Assembly (NCBI GenBank): GCA_020086605.1
Contig: JACBWW010000015.1
Span: forward strand, 16,174,320 to 16,238,319
DNA: 64,000 bases
From: Lanius collurio
Taxonomy: Eukaryota; Chordata; Aves; Passeriformes; Laniidae
Direction: 5' to 3'
Shown here one piece after another: positions 37,009 to 49,130 of the stretch. The notes under the pieces were generated by a model. It did not search any database. It saw nothing but the letters and a program-made list of their open reading frames with translations, and was not told the DNA's origin. Position 1 is the stretch's first letter. Every line of letters starts with the position of its first letter. A program made the translations under genes and the position numbers.

Positions 37009-39560
37009 AAAAGATCTGGTGTAACATTATAGGTCTCTACTAATTAGCAGATCTATCAAAAATTCCCCAGTGAGAGGCCCAAGTGAGCCCCCTTCCCCAA
37101 GGAACCTTCCCCTGGATGGTTCTATCTTAGTTTACAGAATGTGCTCTGGAGAGGACCTTGGGGTCTGGGGCACATTAACCTCTACCTACAAAGCTTCTAA
37201 AATGTTTAGACTCCTAGATGAACAAACAAGTCCAAGAATGTAGGCAAAAGCACCAGGAACAGAAGCTGCAAATAGGCATGAAAGGGGTATAAAACAAAAG
37301 ACAAAAATCTTCATGGCATCACTTTCACCAGAGTTTCAGACATTATAGCCATAAACAATTTGTAAATCTAGTTATTCATATTAAGAACTCAGAAGATTAT
37401 CCCAATGGTCTTCTTATTGTATATTTTTCTTTAACAGTTTTGATATAAGGTTTTACATCCTTAAAGGATCACCAGCTTCTTAAAAGGCACAGCTATTTTA
37501 TAATGTGTAATACCCAGTAAAATCATCTTAATCTGCAACATTGTGTGGTAACTATTTCATCCTTCTGAATGACTGTAGCTCCTAATATAGGTGGATAGCA
37601 AATAATCATCTCTTTTGCAGGAATTTAATTAACCAGGGGAAATTCTCTGAGATACAGTCCAATTTGTGGAAGGTTTTCTTCCCTTTGCATGATGTGGAAG
37701 TACACTTTCACACATGCTTATCCTTTAATTTTAAAAACAGAAAACAGTTCCTTTAACTCCTATTGAGCAAGATTTATCCCAAAAATGATACAGAAAATTA
37801 TTCTATGTGGAGATCCAACACATCATATGCAGGTATATTTACATCTGTGGCAAAAGGATGACATAACAATGTTCTTCTCCTGGTTTATCAGTTTACAGAC
37901 CTATGCTGTAAATTAAATCCTAGCTTCATCCATGATCTTAGGCTACCTGTGAAAATCCCTTGAAGAGTTCCAGTGAAATATTGGCATTTTCCAATGGGCT
38001 TAGAAGATGTCTACGCAGCTTTAAAAGTCACAGTTTATGCTCTTCCCACTGAACTTGTCTCAATGCTTTTACTGATAACCTTCTACTGCAATATTGGTGT
38101 GAACAATAATATATCCAGATTTATCCTATAGGTTCCAATCATCAAAGTTAGGGAAAGAGCAGTGATTGACTGTCAACTCAGTGCTGGGAGATGGGAACTG
38201 TAGTCTAAAGAACCTAAGAATTTCCTTGCCAGATCTGTCTATTCCCAACTATTCCTTCCAGCCTGGCTTCAGCCAGCACAAGCCAGTAGAGGCCATTTGT
38301 CTTTCATTTCCCTGCCCAGTGACTGAGAAAGCAAAGCCAAAACAAAGGCACTAGTAGGTTATTGCTGGCTTATTCCACCTTATGGTGGGAATAATTAATC
38401 TGTTGGCTGAGCAGAAAGTTTCTGCAAGCTGTACAGCTCTATGTACATGAAACTTGACCTGTGGGCATAAACCTCCTAAGTTCCCCAAATCATCCTCCAG
38501 CGATAAAAAGCAAATAAGGGATTTGCTGTTCTCTCCAGCAGCATAATTTTTTATAAGAGCACATGTCCTCTTTTGTGAAGCCAAAACCACATGTGAATGT
38601 ACTCCATTTTACAAACCCAATAAATAGCAAGGCAGACTCCTTTCAACAGTATCAAGAGCTAAAGATCACTTTCCATTTTATCAAATGTCAACTACTGAAC
38701 TTACCTAAGCAGGCAGTCTTGAGCTCTGTGAAGATTCAGGAGTTAATTGATAAAATGGAGTCCGTGTCTTCACATATTGGTTGGTTTCAGATATGGTGCT
38801 GTGTTCAGAACACTGGCAGGATCATGGCAGGGAGCCTTTTCAGAGTAGAAGAGACATCCCTCCTGCCTGTGAAAGAAAACCTAAGAAAAAATAGTATTAT
38901 TTGATCCTAAGTTTGTTTCACTAGGAATAATTATTTCTGTCCTGATCCTCCCTAGGTTCTGTCTTATAATTGAAAGGAGAAAACACTTGAGAAAGATGCA
39001 GCTCCATTTTTTTTTTGTTTTGTCAGTAGGCAAGAAAAAGTCTCAAAAACCTTAAAAAATTCCACTGTATGGGATTCAGATGAAGAAGGAAGGTATTTCC
39101 AAAGTCCAGTTAAACCAGAACACCAAAAAACTAATTCTGATGATCTCATGGTTGAGACAGCACATTTAGTAAAAAAGCAAAGATATTCTGCTCTCCAGCT
39201 ATCATCATCCTCTTCTCCCTCTCTTCTTGTTCTGGCTTTACTCTTCACTGGCAGAGACACACCATTAGCTGACAGAGAGCATCGGAGGTTGATCAATTCT
39301 CTTACATATATAAAAGGTAATATTTTCCTCACTCTGGTTCTCATCTATCAAAGAAGCATTTTTATGTGTTGGCCCTGGCACTGAGTCATGGACCTCCAGG
39401 CTGTGTAATGAGGCCTTGAGGTCTATAGTGTTCCAGCTTTTCCCCTTCTTAAAATAAATACATGAAATTGTGAAGAAAAAACAAAAAATCATTATTGTCT
39501 TCTCTACTTGGTTTCATAAACATTTAGGACATGCAACCTGGGAGTTTCCGGCAAGTTTTA

Positions 39561-39602
39561 AAGCTACTGTCTGAAGTTTTCAAGCTACTGTCTGAAGTTT
39601 TC
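39561..39602 (+). repeat. perfect 21-bp tandem duplication
   Basis: AAGCTACTGTCTGAAGTTTTC occurs twice with no mismatch and no spacer (39,561-39,581 and 39,582-39,602). The perfect identity implies a recent duplication or a copy-number variable site. Confidence 0.97.
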
Positions 39603-41091
39603 AGATGTGACTCAATTATAGGTATATTCCCTTGATTCCACCTTTCCTTATTGTTCTGATTACTTTTAAATATTTTTATACTAAACAGAAACTGCTATTT
39701 AATACCTGTTAAAACCAGTCTGCATCAACTGAAAAAAAATCAGTTTTCACAGCATTCATAGCACTCACTAGTCTTGCAAACACAATAAAATATCCAAATA
39801 GTTTTTTGATAATTAGCATGGATCAGATATTTATTTATCTAAGAACAGGATAGGTTTTCAGCTCTTAATTTTAAAATTATTCACCTCAGAGCAATGAAAA
39901 ATACTTTTCTTGGATCAGAAATTCTATTTGCTTTCAGATTATTATTTATAGTCTAAGCCTTAAAAACATGTCAGATTTCTCTTATCTAATAAAGGTCTCT
40001 TACATTTTTATTCATACACCATGCATTGACTCATAACTACTAAGTAAACTATTTTTTTCCCTTCCCTTTTTGGCTCAAGATTTTCTGGGCAATGTTGCCT
40101 TTCCATGTTTATTACATTTCCATGGCATGCTTAATATCTAACAAAATTTCTGACAATATTTTTTTAAGGGCTGTCTACTTGGCTGTTTAAAAATAGGTAA
40201 AGGCCTGTAAGGACATATTCTGGAAAATCAGCTCTCTGATAACTTCCAGGTTATCACAATTCCTATAGCACGGTCCTGGTGGGACCATGCCTGCTGTACC
40301 AAGCAGCCAGCACTCCTGGGAGGCAGGGAGGACCACTGAAAGCCGTATGGTTATTATTAGGAGGGAAGAAAAAATACCAGGACCTGGTTCAGCAAAGCTT
40401 CCTGAAAGGCATGATGATTTGATTTGAAAGCCCTCTATTGAGGTTTCAAATTTGATAGCATTTAAAATTGCATACAATGTATCAGTATTTTATAGGTATG
40501 TTAGGATTTTTTATATGTGCAAACATTTATGCTGAGAGAGGAAGCAGAGGATAACTATAATAATGTAAGGAAGAACAGACACCAGCATGTGTGGTTGCCT
40601 GGCTTTGCACCTTTGAGTTTTGCAGTTATGTCACATAAAAGAAAAACAAGCTTTTCCAGATCAGTTCTCACTATTACAAAAAAAGAAAAAAACAGGAAAA
40701 GAGAAAAGACCAGTCACAAATGTTCAGCTGCAAAGTATGCTAGATGAGAAAAATAAAGCTTCATACACTTTATAATCTATGTATCAAACATTTACCTTAG
40801 ATATCCAGTGCAAAGACATTGCAATTTGCACCAATTAAATAACAATGACTACACAAAAATACCTAAAGGGCAAATCTTGTCTTCCTCAAAATAATTTCCT
40901 AAATGTATGTTTTTGGCTGTCTAGGATTAAAAGAAAATACATGGGCAACAAGGGGAAAAAGAATATTACATTTCCTCTGGGAAAGGATGGGTAATATAGT
41001 GTGAAACTCCTGTCAGCTACTGTTACCTGAAACAGTCATTTTATAGTTCTTTTCTTCATCTCTGTGTTGGAATGATACGGCATTTACTTAC

Positions 41092-41188
41092 ACCAGGAGC
41101 ATTCCTGCCCCACTGTTTCCAAAAATAGCTAACTCAATAAGACATTTCTGGTTTAAGCCATTTTCCTTCTCCAGCAGTTTCCCCAAGG
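41092..41188 (-). other. possible coding exon (weak)
   Basis: On the minus strand the acceptor ATTATCTCCTTAG precedes 41,188. A donor (CTGGT followed by GTAAGT) follows 41,092. The 97 nt are open in the frame that encodes GKLLEKENGLNQKCLIELAI followed by a Gly/Ser segment. The peptide looks protein-like, but no family is recognised. It needs one incoming base and leaves two. Those phases would fit a join from 46,476-46,538 and to 8,255-8,455 if 15,321-15,369 were skipped. Confidence 0.13.
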
Positions 41189-42519
41189 CTAAGGAGATAA
41201 TATCATCAGCCAATATGTCATGACTGGTTTTTAATTTGCACAGAGGTACAGGCAGGTAACAGGCAGCCTGCCAGCACGGCTGTACAGCCAGTTCTGCCAA
41301 AAGGGAAACTGGGAAAACACTTGTGTTTAAACAGGGAAATGCAAACCAACGTGTCAGAAGAAGATGCCCAACATTTCGAGGGCCCATGGAGCAGCAAAGA
41401 CCAGCAGACTCCAGGGCTGCACGTGAAGCTGGACAGCGTGGGCACCACCATGTCCTCCTTGGCCATGGCCATGGCACGTTCTTGTACCTAAATGCAGCCT
41501 TTAGTGAGCACCCTGGCTGTACTCTGAATATTTGGATTCGAGAACTGTGACATGTGGAGGATTTTCCAGCTGAGATGTGCCTATGTATTCTGCTTATGCT
41601 GCAGCTATCTGTGGGTGAAATTTTAAATTTGGATTAAAATCTATAATTTTTATTTAGACAAAACAATGTGTTTGAATAGCAATCATGTTCAGAAAATATT
41701 AGAAATATTAAATATATTTGAATATTCTTATTTTAAAATATTTTGTATTTCTTTTAATTTTAAGCCTCAAGGCTGGAATGTTTCTACCTTTAAAAGCACT
41801 TTCTTTCATTCTTCTCTGTAATGGCCATCATCAGTGTACTCCCATTGAAAAAGTGAATGTTTCAGTAATAATTTCCTTATAATTTCTCATTGTAAGGTTA
41901 AATTAACACTTTAAAACATTAAGTTTGGTGCTTTTTTCCTTCTAAACACTGAAAATTGAACTGTAATTGTAGACTGAATGTGAAGAATTGATGAGCTCAT
42001 CACATATAATTAAATACAATCCAGTAGCTAACTTTTATTTTTAACAATGTTATTCCCTTCACAAGAAGTACTGTTTGTATTTTTGAAGAAGAAATTGATA
42101 CTATTCTTACTTAGAGTAAATAATTACCACTGTAGCTACAAATTGTTAAATAAAAGCTTTTATTTTACTTTGTCTGGAACATACTTTTACAGGAATATAC
42201 TACAAATCTTTATGCAAATACTAAACCTCAGCAACTGATGCCTGAATTAATACTTAGAAGCACAAATGTCAGAAAGGACTAAGATCTAGATAACTCAAGC
42301 TATCCCTTGAAAGACATCACTTATACTTCCAAGGGCCCTCTGTTGGGTATCCCTTGGCTCCTTCCCATTCTCATCAGCCTGGGAGTGGGAACAGAAGTGC
42401 TTGGTCCCTTGCCTGAACATTCAGTGATGAATAAAAACCCCTAAATCATTTCTCAGCAAAGAGATTAAGGCTCAATAAAATGCGAAGTTGTGCACCAAAA
42501 CTCCCAACAGGAGAAGGTT
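41189..42519. other. noncoding, partly very AT-rich
   Basis: A GC-richer patch at 41,220-41,480 is followed by a strongly AT-rich stretch at 41,590-41,790 with repeated AATATT and TTTTAAAA words. No gene or interspersed repeat is recognised. Confidence 0.6.
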
Positions 42520-42574
42520 AAAAAATAAAAAAAAAAAAATAAAAAAAAAAATAAAAAAAGAGAGAGAAAAGAGA
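42520..42574. repeat. A-rich tract
   Basis: About 40 bp of A runs broken by three T, leading into an AGAGAGAGAAAAGAGA stretch. It could be a degraded poly(A)/(GA) microsatellite. No retroposed body is recognised upstream. Confidence 0.9.
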
Positions 42575-43631
42575 CAGTGGATGCTTCAAAATAGTACCTG
42601 GTATCACAAAGAAGTTAGGTTTCTCTTCACGTTCATTTGAGGGACTTGGCATTCAGGATCTGGCCCCTAGTACTGGTTCTACTGGGAATAATCCCAGTAT
42701 GAAGCTGTGAAGTATTAAATATTACAGTTCATGAAATAAATTAATTAGCTATTGCCTTCACATTTTTAGTTTTCCACTTTTAAATCATTTTATGTGAACA
42801 TTTCATGTGATCCAGAGCACTTTTTTTCTTCTTTGCCTCATTTTTTGGAAAGCATTCTTCTCTTCCCTTTTGCCTTCATATTGTGTTATTTCTGACCTCT
42901 TGCTCATCTTTTATTACTCTCCAGTTCGTAGCTCTATTATTCAAGCTGATATTGCAGCTGTGATTTCTATTTTTTTCTTTGCCCTTTTTGGCTTTGCCAG
43001 GCATTTCATTAGTGGACTCATGGGGAGCATTTATACTGTCTCTCTGCCATGATAGAGTTCAGTGGGATTTACTAAAACTGATTCTTTGGATATGTCTGCT
43101 TCCAGTTACGATTAGATACCTCTTTCCACTGAAGCATATTGAGGCGGTCAAATTCAGATCTGCTGAAAGCATGCATGAGCATAGGGAGGCACAGAAGCCA
43201 TCAGATAAGGTGCAGCTTCTTACACAATTTTACTTGGACCCATGGCACATGAGTAAAAATTTTCCTCAAATACTTAACTGCCTTTTAAGTCCCAACAAAG
43301 TTTCTGAAAGTCATCCTGCAGGAGCAAGCTCACACCCCTGCAGAATAACTTGTGAGATCAGAGCTAAGATATTGCAAACCAGCAGTGGAGTCCTACAATT
43401 CTTTCAAATAACTCACAGATGGGGTTTTATTTAGGGCTTTTCAGGTCAATGTATTTATTTTTCCAAAGGAAAGCTAAACATAGAGACTTTTCTTTGTTGT
43501 AGAAAGATGTGAGAGCTAAAATATTGGTACATTCATCATTTTTTTTGCCTTGTGCCACATAGGTTCCTGGTTCAGTTTTCCCCTCCTGCAGCTCTGCTGC
43601 TCCCATGTACCTTTATAACTTCCCTCCTGCC

Positions 43632-43644
43632 TTTTTTTTTTTTT
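43632..43644. repeat. poly(T) run, T13
   Basis: Thirteen consecutive T inside a pyrimidine-rich stretch. Confidence 0.95.
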
Positions 43645-45020
43645 GTCTTCTACCCCAGCCCCTTTGTTGCCTTTTAAGCTTACTGAAAATAATGAACTCT
43701 CCTGACCTTTAACCTTTCTAATGTCTCTGCTTATTTCTGTAAGTTAGTTTTGGCTGTTAGGTTATGTTATAATGTTCCAGCAGAGATATTATTTTTGTGA
43801 TGACAGTAAATAAGATACACACAGACTTTTCTGTTTATTTTTTCAGCTGTTCATTTATAGTAAACTTTAATAAAAACTGTGAAACAATTTTGTTCCGTGG
43901 GGGAGGCTTGACACAAAAGTAGAACAATAATGTGCCAAAAATGCATTGTTATGATCTTTCAGATGGGTACTGTCACTAGGAGGGGTCTGCACTTCAGTCA
44001 GTATGAACATGATAAAGTAGGAACAGTACAGCTGCAAACTCCCTTTGGATACTGCTACAAAACATATGGAAAACGTTTCCTGACTTATGAAAAATAATAC
44101 TGGGCAGAATATAGTAAAGGGACTGGGTCAAAAGGGTGCATAAAGCGTCAGTGCAAACCTTAAGTGCAATCTTGTAGTCATAAATTCCCTACTAATGAAA
44201 TGTATATGCAATTCCTACAGTCCCTCCGTGTTTAAAAAATCTATACTGTTAATAAAGTGACATAGTTAGAAATCTATACAGGACCTTATTTATTCATTAT
44301 TTATTTTAAGAGATGGCCCTGAATCTAAACATTCCCTTTGGGAAAGTTTGGTTTGTGATTTAGGTTCAAAACCTTACTTTTCTGGCTGGGACTCATTCTT
44401 AATTCTGCTTGGTTTACACGATGATGTGCTACCTTGTTTAATTCATCTTGCACAAGGCTGGACATTGAGCTGGCAGCCCTGCAAGCTGGGCCATCAGCCA
44501 GGCCTCTTCTTCCTGTGTAACAGGGGCTGGAGCCATTGCATCCCTCTCTGGAGCTGTTTGAATGCTCAGGAGAGGTCCCTGCCTTCCCCACCTGCACAAG
44601 GGTAGTGCTAGCAAGGGTTGACACTGGTGTGTGGTGCCCTGTAGTCTCTCTCCCTCAGCCCTGGTGGGGGGAAAGTCCTTCCTCTGCCTCAGGCTTGGAT
44701 GGGGTTTGGCAGAAGGTTGGCTCCCCCCCACTGCAGCTGCTACTGGCTCTGTCCTACAGCGGTGTCTGGGCTTTCCACCCTCTCCAAAGAGGTCAAGCGG
44801 AACCAAAAGAGAAGAGCACCTTGCTGAAACGGAGGAGCACACAAGTGCCTGGGCTAGAGGGCATGACTCCCTGATAAAAAGTTAAAACAGCAGTCACTAG
44901 GAGGAGTTAAGTAGCAGGAGCCCAACCACATGCTTGGTAAGCCCAACTAATTTAACAAATCTCCTGGGAGGATGTGCAGTCCCCATCTGTGCAACTGCCG
45001 GCAGGATCCATCCCCACAAG

Positions 45021-45044
45021 GCTCACCAGCAAAAAATGGTGAGC
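45021..45044. other. perfect 8-bp hairpin
   Basis: GCTCACCA and TGGTGAGC form a perfect 8-bp stem around an A-rich 8-nt loop. It is too short for a typical miRNA precursor and no biological role is implied. Confidence 0.8.
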
Positions 45045-46475
45045 AAACAGGTCAGTGTGAGGCATGGCAGGAAATGCTTCTGAAGTAAAAAGATCCCATT
45101 TCAGGCTGCAGAAGGACTAGCCCTTTTTAATGATTATGATTGAATATCTCTTGGGGTACATGCCACAAGGCGTGGGATGTAAGCGCTTCTCTGTACTCTA
45201 AATTGACTCATCATATTCCTGTGGTTTTTACTTGTTTTATAATTGCTCACTTGATCCAACAAAAAATAAACTAGCACAATCGATGAAATAGGTAGACCAT
45301 GGGAGCAATGAATATCCACATGATAAACGATTTTCAAGCTTAGGTCCTAAATAACCATAACTGCCATTCTACTCTCTACAGAGTTAGAGAAGAGAGAAAG
45401 GTGAAGAGAGTTGTTGTTATTGGGAATTTATGATAAGAAGCTTGTCATCACACAGGAGCAACTATACTCATCCTTTCAGGTAACAATAATTAAATTCCAG
45501 TAATTTAATTAAAGCAATAAAATGCTTTAGGGTAAATAATAGAAATTTAGAATATTCTTCATAGTGAATGTTCACAGAATGAAGATTCATCCAAAAGGTC
45601 AAGTTTTGCCCAAACAGTATGGGTCTTTGGGACAAATGCTGGAGTAGGAAGGACCCCTCCAAACAGACAACTGAAACATCCCCTATTAGACTTGTGCTCT
45701 GGACTATCCTCTGTGAACAGTAGAGATACTGGGATGAAAATGCTATTGAGGCTAAAGGTTTGTTTTACACACGTGACAAGATGAGGTGAGGGTCCTGATA
45801 TGTAGTTGTCGAGGTGAGAGATGATGAAGGATAGTATATTATATAGATGATGTGCTGTTTAAAAATAGGGCTAGAGTGGCCACTTTAAATTGCCTACATC
45901 CACCTCCTGTTACTGATGGGCACATTCTTCCTAGTCTTACTTCAATTTATCAAATTTAACTACCCTGGAAGTGTGGAAAAGAGGCAAAGGAAGAAGGGGG
46001 GTTTGGATATTACCCTCTCAGTCAATTTTTTTCAGGGTGATGAGTAAAAAAAGAAAAAAAAAGATTATACTTTGCCCTTTTTATAATTCAGTGTTAAAAA
46101 CACTCCTTTACGGTTTTATTGACATATATATGGTCCTTAATTAAGAATATATTTGCTGAAACTGGAAAAATGCAACAATGATCAATTTTAAGATAAATTA
46201 TTAGCAAATTTACCAAAGCTCCAGGGAGGCTTGCAGCAAAAGGACAATGAAATGAAGTGAGAAAATTTGCCTGAAAAAGGGTAAGAAATACCACTTGCTT
46301 TGCTCATTTAGTGGCCTATTAATCTGATGGGCTCACTTGTCTTTTTTATAAGGTGAGTTTAACAGGAATTTTGAATTTCACATGCTCTGATGCAGAAGGA
46401 TCTACCCATCTGTGCCAGTTGTGGGGATAGCTCAGAAAACACAGCTCTGGGACAGAAATTGTCAGGGCTACTCAC

Positions 46476-46538
46476 CTTTCTCCACGGAGGTCACTTCTCC
46501 ATAGCAATTGAATGACCAGTTAGTTGAATGGTTCACAA
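46476..46538 (-). other. possible short coding exon (weak)
   Basis: On the minus strand a pyrimidine-rich tract (CTCTCTTTCTTTTCCTGTC) and an AG precede 46,538. A strong donor (AAAG followed by GTGAGTAG) follows 46,476. One frame is open over 63 nt and encodes VNHSTNWSFNCYGEVTSVEK, which includes two N-glycosylation-type sequons. The AG lies close to another in-frame continuation upstream, so the start is uncertain. Length alone gives little weight. Confidence 0.12.
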
Positions 46539-46718
46539 CTCCATGACAGGAAAAGAAAGAGAGAAAAACACTTAGAGAGTGAGATGCTAAATGAAAATTT
46601 TGTGAACAAATTCAACCAGTGTGCCAAGGACAGGCTCAGAATAATTTCTTATTGCTAAAACAGACATGGGGACAGAAAGGGCAAGTTCACTAATATTTTC
46701 TTTGACATTCCATGGAAC

Positions 46719-47043
46719 CATAGAATGGCTTGGGTTGGAAGGGACACTAAAGATCAGCTTGTTCCAACTCCCCTGCCATAGGCAGGAACACCTACCAACA
46801 GGCCAAATTGTTCAAAGCCCCATCCAGCGTGGCCTTAGACACTTCCACGGATGGGGTATTTACAGCTTCTCTGAGCAACAGGTTCCAGTGTCTCACTACC
46901 CTCATAGGGAAGAATTTCTTCCTTACATCTAATCTAAATCTTTTTTTAGGTTAAAATTCTTCCCCCTTGTCCTATCACTATCTTCCCTTGTGAAAAGTTT
47001 TTGTCCTTCTATTTTTAAGAGCCCTTTAAGTACTAAAAGGGTA
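46719..47043 (-). mobile_element. CR1 LINE, 5'-truncated 3' tail
   Basis: The minus-strand element ends in ATTCTATG (plus-strand positions 46,719-46,726). Reading plus-ward, the typical CR1 antisense phrases follow: GCTTGGGTTGGAAGGGACAC, CCCCTGCCATAGGCAGGAAC, CAAAGCCCCATCCAGCGTGG, AGGTTCCAGTGTCTCACTAC, GAAGAATTTCTTCCTTACAT and CCCCTTGTCCTATCACTATC. The 5' side breaks off near a short TATATATAT at about 47,043, so roughly 325 bp remain without reverse transcriptase. It matches the common chicken-type CR1 tail more closely than the 27.7 kb copy and looks like a different subfamily. A trailing homologous segment up to about 47,100 is possible. Confidence 0.93.
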
Positions 47044-47764
47044 TATATATATTGCATGATCCTTGCAGAGAAAAATGCAGCAGAGGAACACATCAGAAAA
47101 TCATGCCATTTTTTCATGTGGCTACGGCTGTATGACTGCACCCCGTGACATAGGAAGGGCTCTCGACCATCATGACATGGAAGGGTCTCTCCAGTGCCAG
47201 CTGGTGAAGAACTAAGCAGAGTGTGTGCATGGAATATGGTCACTGCTATCCACTGAGCAGCTGTTTGCCTGTTTTCAACACTGACGTGGCACGTGCTGGA
47301 TGAAATGACAGCCTGCTCAGTGATACCTGTGCTCCAGAATATTTGGAGAAGGACCAGCTGCTAACTCCAGCACCCAAGTCCTTTGGTTAGCTCACTTCTT
47401 TTAGGAATCTGACCCTCCCTGCAAGTTATTTGATCTGATTGGTATGCAGGTGCGAGAAGGCCACAATGGCAATTGTTTAGCCATTACTGGGAAATTTTAG
47501 GAATCCTAGAAAATCTTCCAGAAGAAACCATGTGCATTAAGATACGAGTAGGAAGAAGAAATTGCCTTTGTTTCAGCAGGGAAACAAGTGGAGAAGATAA
47601 TCTTTGTCACTTAAGGGTGGATTTATGAACGTCTTATGTTCATAAACCAGGATGCTGAAACCCTGTGACATATTGCTATGAGAAATAAATAAGGCAGTGT
47701 CTCAATTTCAAATCTGAGAGCTCCATATCACACAGGAGAATCAGACCTTAGGCCTGTCAAAGTA

Positions 47765-47791
47765 AAAGATAAGGAAGTAAAGATAAGGAAG
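47765..47791 (+). repeat. 14-bp tandem duplication
   Basis: AAAGATAAGGAAGT is followed directly by AAAGATAAGGAAG, two near-complete copies of a purine-rich unit. It continues into GAAAAGAGAGGG. Confidence 0.9.
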
Positions 47792-49084
47792 AAAAGAGAG
47801 GGCGCATACTGTACTACTGCAAGAATAAGATACTCTCTTTGTCATCTCTGCTAGACCACACTAAAATCTGAACATAACTAAAAAGCCCATGTAGGAACAG
47901 CATCTATTCACTAATTGTTTTCTACAAACTATTTCCAGACTTGCAAAAACCAGGATGATATGAAGCAGTAGGCATGCTGCTATGTTGGCATGTTCCCTGC
48001 AAGACCTGTTGACCTGGGGGAAAGGAGAGGGACAACAGTTGGGAAGTTGATTTTATCAGATATCCTGGGACCAGAATATGGATAACCCTAAGGAGGGAAT
48101 TTCATCAACAGAGCTGCAGGCAAAGTGCTGTCCACGTGATGTCTCTGAGGGACAGAGGTACTCCCTCTGTGCAAGGACTCAGGCTATAACACCTTACCTC
48201 GCTTTCTTTTCCTCCAGAGCTATTTCCAGTGTTTTATTTCTCCAGATGGTGATTTCATGGTTAACATGGAATACATTAATTAGCTCCTTGCAGTCTATAG
48301 TTCAGTTAAGGAAACAGAGAAAACCAGAGGCAGCAGCTGTTAGAAGTCAAGCTTTTTTTTCTTAATATGATAAGAGCAGACTGGCTCTTACCGGGGCAGT
48401 AGCATGGTCTCCTACAGTTACAGAGTGCTCCGGGAGCACCAGAGTTCAAAAGCATTCTGCAAGGTCCTGGTGTTAGGGTGAGGATATTTGAGTCCTTGAC
48501 TCCAGTCCTTATCCTTTTACAGGACCAAGGATTTCAAATGTAAGCTTCAAATAGCAATTAAAAATAGCAACTAAAAGCATTCTTTAGGTATTTCATGTTG
48601 TCCTTGTTCTTTGTCTGTTATACACCTGCCATGGAAAATGCTGGATATGAAAAGTGCAGCAAGTTTTGACAAATGATTTCTTGTTTAATTAGAAGTATGA
48701 ATGGTTGACATACAATACAAGATGGAAGTCAACAGATTGCTCATGGGACATCCTCAGTGTGCCTGTAACGATGCTGAGCCTGTAGCTCTTTGTCTGGTGA
48801 GTTCAGGTCTGAGAGCTCTCAGACTAAAGATCCCGGAACAATAGATTCATTTCAACTATAGACATACATTCCTCTTTCACATCTGTCCTTACTGTACTCA
48901 GTCATGAGGCATTCTTCTTCTATTTCATAAAACAACAGCTTACAACAAAAATCACTTTTAAAATTGTAGAGTAGAGGCTGGATGTATTTCCTTTTCACAG
49001 AATAATGTTATTATGAGTCATGTATAACTTACACCTGCATTTGCAGAGCAGAGTTCAACCCCACTCTTTCTGTACATGTAGAGA

Positions 49085-49130
49085 TTTTATATATATATAA
49101 ATACACACATTTTATATATATTTTATATCC
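49085..49130. repeat. AT-rich simple repeat
   Basis: Two TTTTATATATAT blocks flank an ATACACACA core. It is a compound TA/CA microsatellite, degenerate and short. Confidence 0.85.

Larger units (their letters stand above)
33977..41091. other. single-copy noncoding DNA
   Basis: No gene or CR1 recognised. It contains two short tandem features, listed separately (36,961 and 39,561). It also has a CTG/TTG-rich stretch at 35,616-35,698, whose minus-strand frame shows a spurious Gln run. Confidence 0.6.
42575..46475. other. single-copy noncoding DNA
   Basis: It includes the longest ATG frame of the window (151 codons, 42,979-43,434, plus strand). That frame overlaps a second frame, starts in a T-rich tract and has no domain, so it is treated as chance. 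A GC-rich patch at 44,440-44,880 carries overlapping frames on both strands without CpG enrichment. Confidence 0.55.

Noticed and set aside
38964..39344. 126-codon minus-strand frame with an acidic run
   Set aside because: The acidic run arises from a CATCATCC/CTTCT-rich patch. The plus strand is open there too and no homologue is recalled.
42979..43434. 151-codon ATG frame on the plus strand, the longest in the window
   Set aside because: It begins in a T-rich tract, overlaps a second frame, has no domain, signal or splice support, and is within chance length for 64 kb.
44440..44880. GC-rich patch as a possible CpG island promoter
   Set aside because: GC is raised but CpG dinucleotides remain scarce, and no promoter architecture is seen.
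45021..45044. 8-bp hairpin as a miRNA or terminator
   Set aside because: The stem is far too short for a miRNA precursor, and intrinsic terminators do not apply to this type of genome.
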